Shown here one piece after another: positions 42,780 to 44,609 of a DNA stretch of 44,609 nt (position 1 is the stretch's first letter; every line of letters starts with the position of its first letter). This stretch comes from Micromonospora sp. RP3T. Its GTDB lineage: Bacteria > Actinomycetota > Actinomycetes > Mycobacteriales > Micromonosporaceae. Made by a program: the position numbers and the translations under genes. The stretch lies in assembly GCF_003027925.1 (NCBI RefSeq), contig NZ_PYPS01000048.1, positions 1 through 44,609 on the forward strand. The letters are read 5' to 3'. The notes under the pieces are model-generated. The model was not told the origin of the DNA, searched no databases, and worked only from the letters and a program-made list of their open reading frames with translations.

Positions 42780-43036
42780 TGGCCCGCCGCCCCGGACCCG
42801 CCGACCACGTCCCGTCGCGGCCCACCTGGCGCTGCCGCGCGTGCGGGGTGGCCTGGCCGTGCTCGACGGCGAAACTGAACCTCCTCGCGCGCTACCGCGA
42901 GCGGAGGGCCGAGCTGAGGGCGTACCTCCTGACCCTGCACGGGACCGCGGCCGAGGAACTGGCCGAGCTGGATGGCGGCCGGTGCCCGGCAGACCTCGAA
43001 GAGCGATTCACCGCCTGGGCCGAGCCTCGCGGTTGA
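42779..43036 (+). CDS. Zinc-finger-like small protein (CxxC-x5-C)
   Basis: An 85 aa protein: RPTWRCRACGVAWPC near residues 14-28 gives Cys-x2-Cys-x5-Cys with a preceding His (DHVP), followed by a helical region (LLARYRERRAELRAYLL) and an acidic end. Proteins of this form are sometimes labelled flavin reductase, but no flavin fold is present here. It is the last of three overlapping genes; the ATG shares one base with the previous stop. Possibly DNA- or partner-binding. Confidence 0.7.
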   Translation: MARRPGPADHVPSRPTWRCRACGVAWPCSTAKLNLLARYRERRAELRAYLLTLHGTAAEELAELDGGRCPADLEERFTAWAEPRG

Positions 43037-43058
43037 CCTCCCGAGCGGCCCGTCCGGT

Positions 43059-43075
43059 GCGAACCGGGGGTTCGC
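43059..43075 (+). terminator. Short hairpin after the three-gene cluster
   Basis: A 7-bp perfect stem GCGAACC/GGTTCGC with a three-base loop, 22 bases after the stop. Confidence 0.45.
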
Positions 43076-43214
43076 GGTGCTGCTCAGCGGAGAGCATCAG
43101 ATCTGCGTTCATCGATGCAATGGCATTTCTCCGTCAGGGGTGCGCGGGTCGTTGATCGAGGGGATTCCCCCGAAACCGACGGGACGCCCGGCCCGGAGGG
43201 AATGGCCCGCGACA

Positions 43215-43220
43215 TATAGT
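43215..43220 (+). promoter_or_regulatory. -10 candidate TATAGT before the 37-residue gene
   Basis: TATAGT lies 60 bases before ATG 43280 in a locally AT-richer stretch. No good -35 hexamer is seen at the usual distance. Confidence 0.4.
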
Positions 43221-43279
43221 CACGGGGAGGGCGAAGCGCCAGGCCGAGAGTCCGGCACCGGTGTCAGGGAGGTGTCAGG

Positions 43280-43393
43280 ATGTTCGGTTGGAAGAAGCTC
43301 AACGATCTGGTGGCGCAGCTCAGGCCCGACCTCACGGACCCCGCCCGAGTACAGCAGCTCGCTGATGAGATCGCGAGCCGCAAGCGGACCTGA
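43280..43393 (+). CDS. 37-residue peptide starting MFGWKK
   Basis: A short gene encoding MFGWKKLNDLVAQLRP followed by a helical, charged stretch ending RKRT. GGGAGG lies seven bases before the ATG. The first four residues and first 12 bases (ATGTTCGGTTGG) are the same as those of the ALF-repeat gene 295 bases downstream, suggesting a shared origin or a shared translation signal. The remainder is amphipathic. No family known. Confidence 0.55.
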   Translation: MFGWKKLNDLVAQLRPDLTDPARVQQLADEIASRKRT

Positions 43394-43574
43394 CCCGAAA
43401 CCATCGACCGGGTGCGGGACCAGCACGACTGGCGGTGTTGATCCGCGGGCACTGGTCGATCCGTTGTGGCCGGTCTCGCGGTCGAGCGGGACAGCAGGAA
43501 CCATCCGGCGTCGATACGCTGTCGATTCCGCGGGCGGAGGCGCCCGACACGCATCGATGAGCCACGGGGGTTCG

Positions 43575-44609
43575 ATGTTCGGTTGGCGTAAGCATGTCCT
43601 GACGAAGCCGCCGCGCCGGCGAGGCTGGGCTCGACGGTCCACCGTGGTCGCCCTGGCGCTGGGTCTGGTGACCACCGCCGCCGCCCCACCCGCCGCGGCG
43701 CAGGAGTCCGTCCCGGCCGACCGCGCCCAGGTGCTCGCGTTGCTCAAGAGCGGCGGTCCCAACGTCGTCACGCTCGCCCGTGCCTGCCTGACCGGCAGCG
43801 ATGAGCAGGTCAGCCAGTTCCTGGCCACAGGCCAGTTCGAGGCGCGCGGCTACGACGAGCGGATCCGCCTCGCGCAGATGATGAGTCTGAGCGGCCCCAC
43901 CGTCAACGCCGCCGGCCAGCAGGCGCTTTCCGGCGGCGACGCGGCGGTCCGCGCGTTCCTCGAGTCCGGCTACCAGGAGCCGATGCGGCAGGACCTGCGC
44001 ATCCAGGTCGGCCGGATCATGAGCGCCGGCGGCTCCACCACCCGCGCCGCGGCCCAGCAGGCGCTGAACGGCGACGACACCACGATCGCCAACTTCCTGC
44101 TGGTCACCCGCTTCGAGGCGGCCGAGCAGGACGACCGCATCCTGGTGGCTCAGATCATCACCGCCGGCGGGCCGAACGTGAAGGCCGCCGGGCAGGCGGC
44201 GCTCAACGGGGACGCCGACGACCTGCGCTACTTCCTCGACCGGGGCCAGGAGGTGGCCCGGGCGCGGGACCAGGAGGTGCTGACCGTGTCCGCGCTCGCC
44301 GAGCAGGCGCGGCAGGCCAGCGAGACGGCGGCCCGGGAGACGGTCGCCGCCGAGGACGCCTCGAAGCGGGCGGTCACCGCGGCGAAGCTGGCCAAGGAGG
44401 CGGCGCAGCGGGCGGCGGCGGAGACCGCGGCCGCCAAGGACTCCGCCGAGAAGGCCGCCGCCGCGGCCGGCCGGGCCGCCGACGCCGCCCGTCGGGCCGC
44501 CGCCGCGGCCCAGGACGCCATCAACGCGGCGAGCGCGGCGAACCGCGCGGCCCGGGTGGCGGCCAACGCGGCGTCCCGCGCCGCCTCGGCCGCCGCGATG
44601 GCGGGCAAG
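43575..44609 (+). CDS. Secreted ALF-repeat protein, 5' part only
   Basis: The first 345 codons; the frame is still open at the window edge. A twin-Arg-rich n-region and hydrophobic core (about 20-47) form a signal peptide ending near AAAQES. Four ALF repeats follow (about 50-235), each of the form 'GGPNVKAAGQAALNGDADDL... FL...G'. Then comes an Ala-rich helical coiled coil (from about 240) with heptad-like AAAETAAAKDSAEKAA. Long actinobacterial proteins of this type often end in HINT or toxin domains, which lie beyond the window. ATG 43575 is preferred; an in-frame ATG at 43557 lacks a ribosome site. Confidence 0.85.
   Translation, partial: MFGWRKHVLTKPPRRRGWARRSTVVALALGLVTTAAAPPAAAQESVPADRAQVLALLKSGGPNVVTLARACLTGSDEQVSQFLATGQFEARGYDERIRLAQMMSLSGPTVNAAGQQALSGGDAAVRAFLESGYQEPMRQDLRIQVGRIMSAGGSTTRAAAQQALNGDDTTIANFLLVTRFEAAEQDDRILVAQIITAGGPNVKAAGQAALNGDADDLRYFLDRGQEVARARDQEVLTVSALAEQARQASETAARETVAAEDASKRAVTAAKLAKEAAQRAAAETAAAKDSAEKAAAAAGRAADAARRAAAAAQDAINAASAANRAARVAANAASRAASAAAMAGK

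Noticed and set aside
42779..43036. Flavin reductase
   Set aside because: A label sometimes given to this small family; there is no flavin-binding fold in 85 residues, only a Cys-x2-Cys-x5-Cys cluster.
1..44609. CRISPR array, tRNA, rRNA, insertion sequence or prophage
   Set aside because: No spaced direct repeats, no cloverleaf-like or rRNA sequence, and no transposase, integrase or phage structural gene was found.

Overview
The window is very GC-rich actinobacterial chromosome with GTG and TTG starts, leaderless promoters of the TANNNT-N6-ATG/GTG type, and tightly overlapping genes. Gene content points to Micromonospora or a close relative in Micromonosporaceae. The main clues are an ACT-GNAT acetyltransferase, XRE/DUF397 pairs, an ALF-repeat protein, and a cellobiose operon with CebR boxes. 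This assignment is inferred; no rRNA or tRNA gene is present to confirm it.

Layout. 0.1-7.7 kb: a four-gene ABC exporter operon of two large FtsX-type permeases and two MacB-type ATPases, one with an AbrB-like tail. 7.8-17.2 kb: mixed single genes, including a small membrane protein, two GNATs, a K+ channel, a PucR regulator, a secreted beta-propeller, a tripeptidyl-aminopeptidase-like lipoprotein, DNA ligase LigC, a 70-residue leaderless protein, a DUF1990 protein and an AlkA-like DNA glycosylase. 17.3-19.7 kb: a Yx(F/W/Y)xxD lipoprotein and an ECF sigma/anti-sigma pair. 19.8-27.0 kb: a minus-strand operon herA-sbcD-sbcC-nurA-like plus a spermidine-synthase-like gene. 27.2-30.2 kb: a membrane hydrolase-like protein, a DUF7144-like protein, a RibD-type reductase and a 39-residue Cys-rich protein. 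30.2-36.3 kb: the cellobiose operon cebE-cebF-cebG-bglC-cebR behind a promoter bracketed by two CebR boxes. 36.4-38.7 kb: acyl-CoA dehydrogenase plus APH-like kinase, resembling a split ACAD10/11. 38.9-40.8 kb: paired ACT proteins, the second fused to a GNAT domain. 41.1-43.0 kb: an XRE/DUF397 locus facing three overlapping small genes. 43.2-44.6 kb: a 37-residue peptide and the start of an ALF-repeat protein that runs off the end.

Most interesting system. The operon at 19.8-27.0 kb puts the four partners of the archaeal DNA-end-resection set (HerA, Mre11/SbcD, Rad50/SbcC, NurA) into one bacterial transcription unit with overlapping stop and start codons. Upstream is a sequence resembling the actinobacterial DNA-damage (RecA-NDp/PafBC) promoter, and a similar one sits in front of ligC. 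The HerA-like ATPase has an unusual P-loop. A spermidine-synthase-like protein of unknown role is translationally coupled to it.

Other structure. A family of long hairpins with a conserved stem sequence (core GATTCMCGGAAAGCGTGG) occurs three times, always just 3' of genes. Strong hairpins also lie between cebE and cebF and in a triple array at 17.2-17.3 kb.
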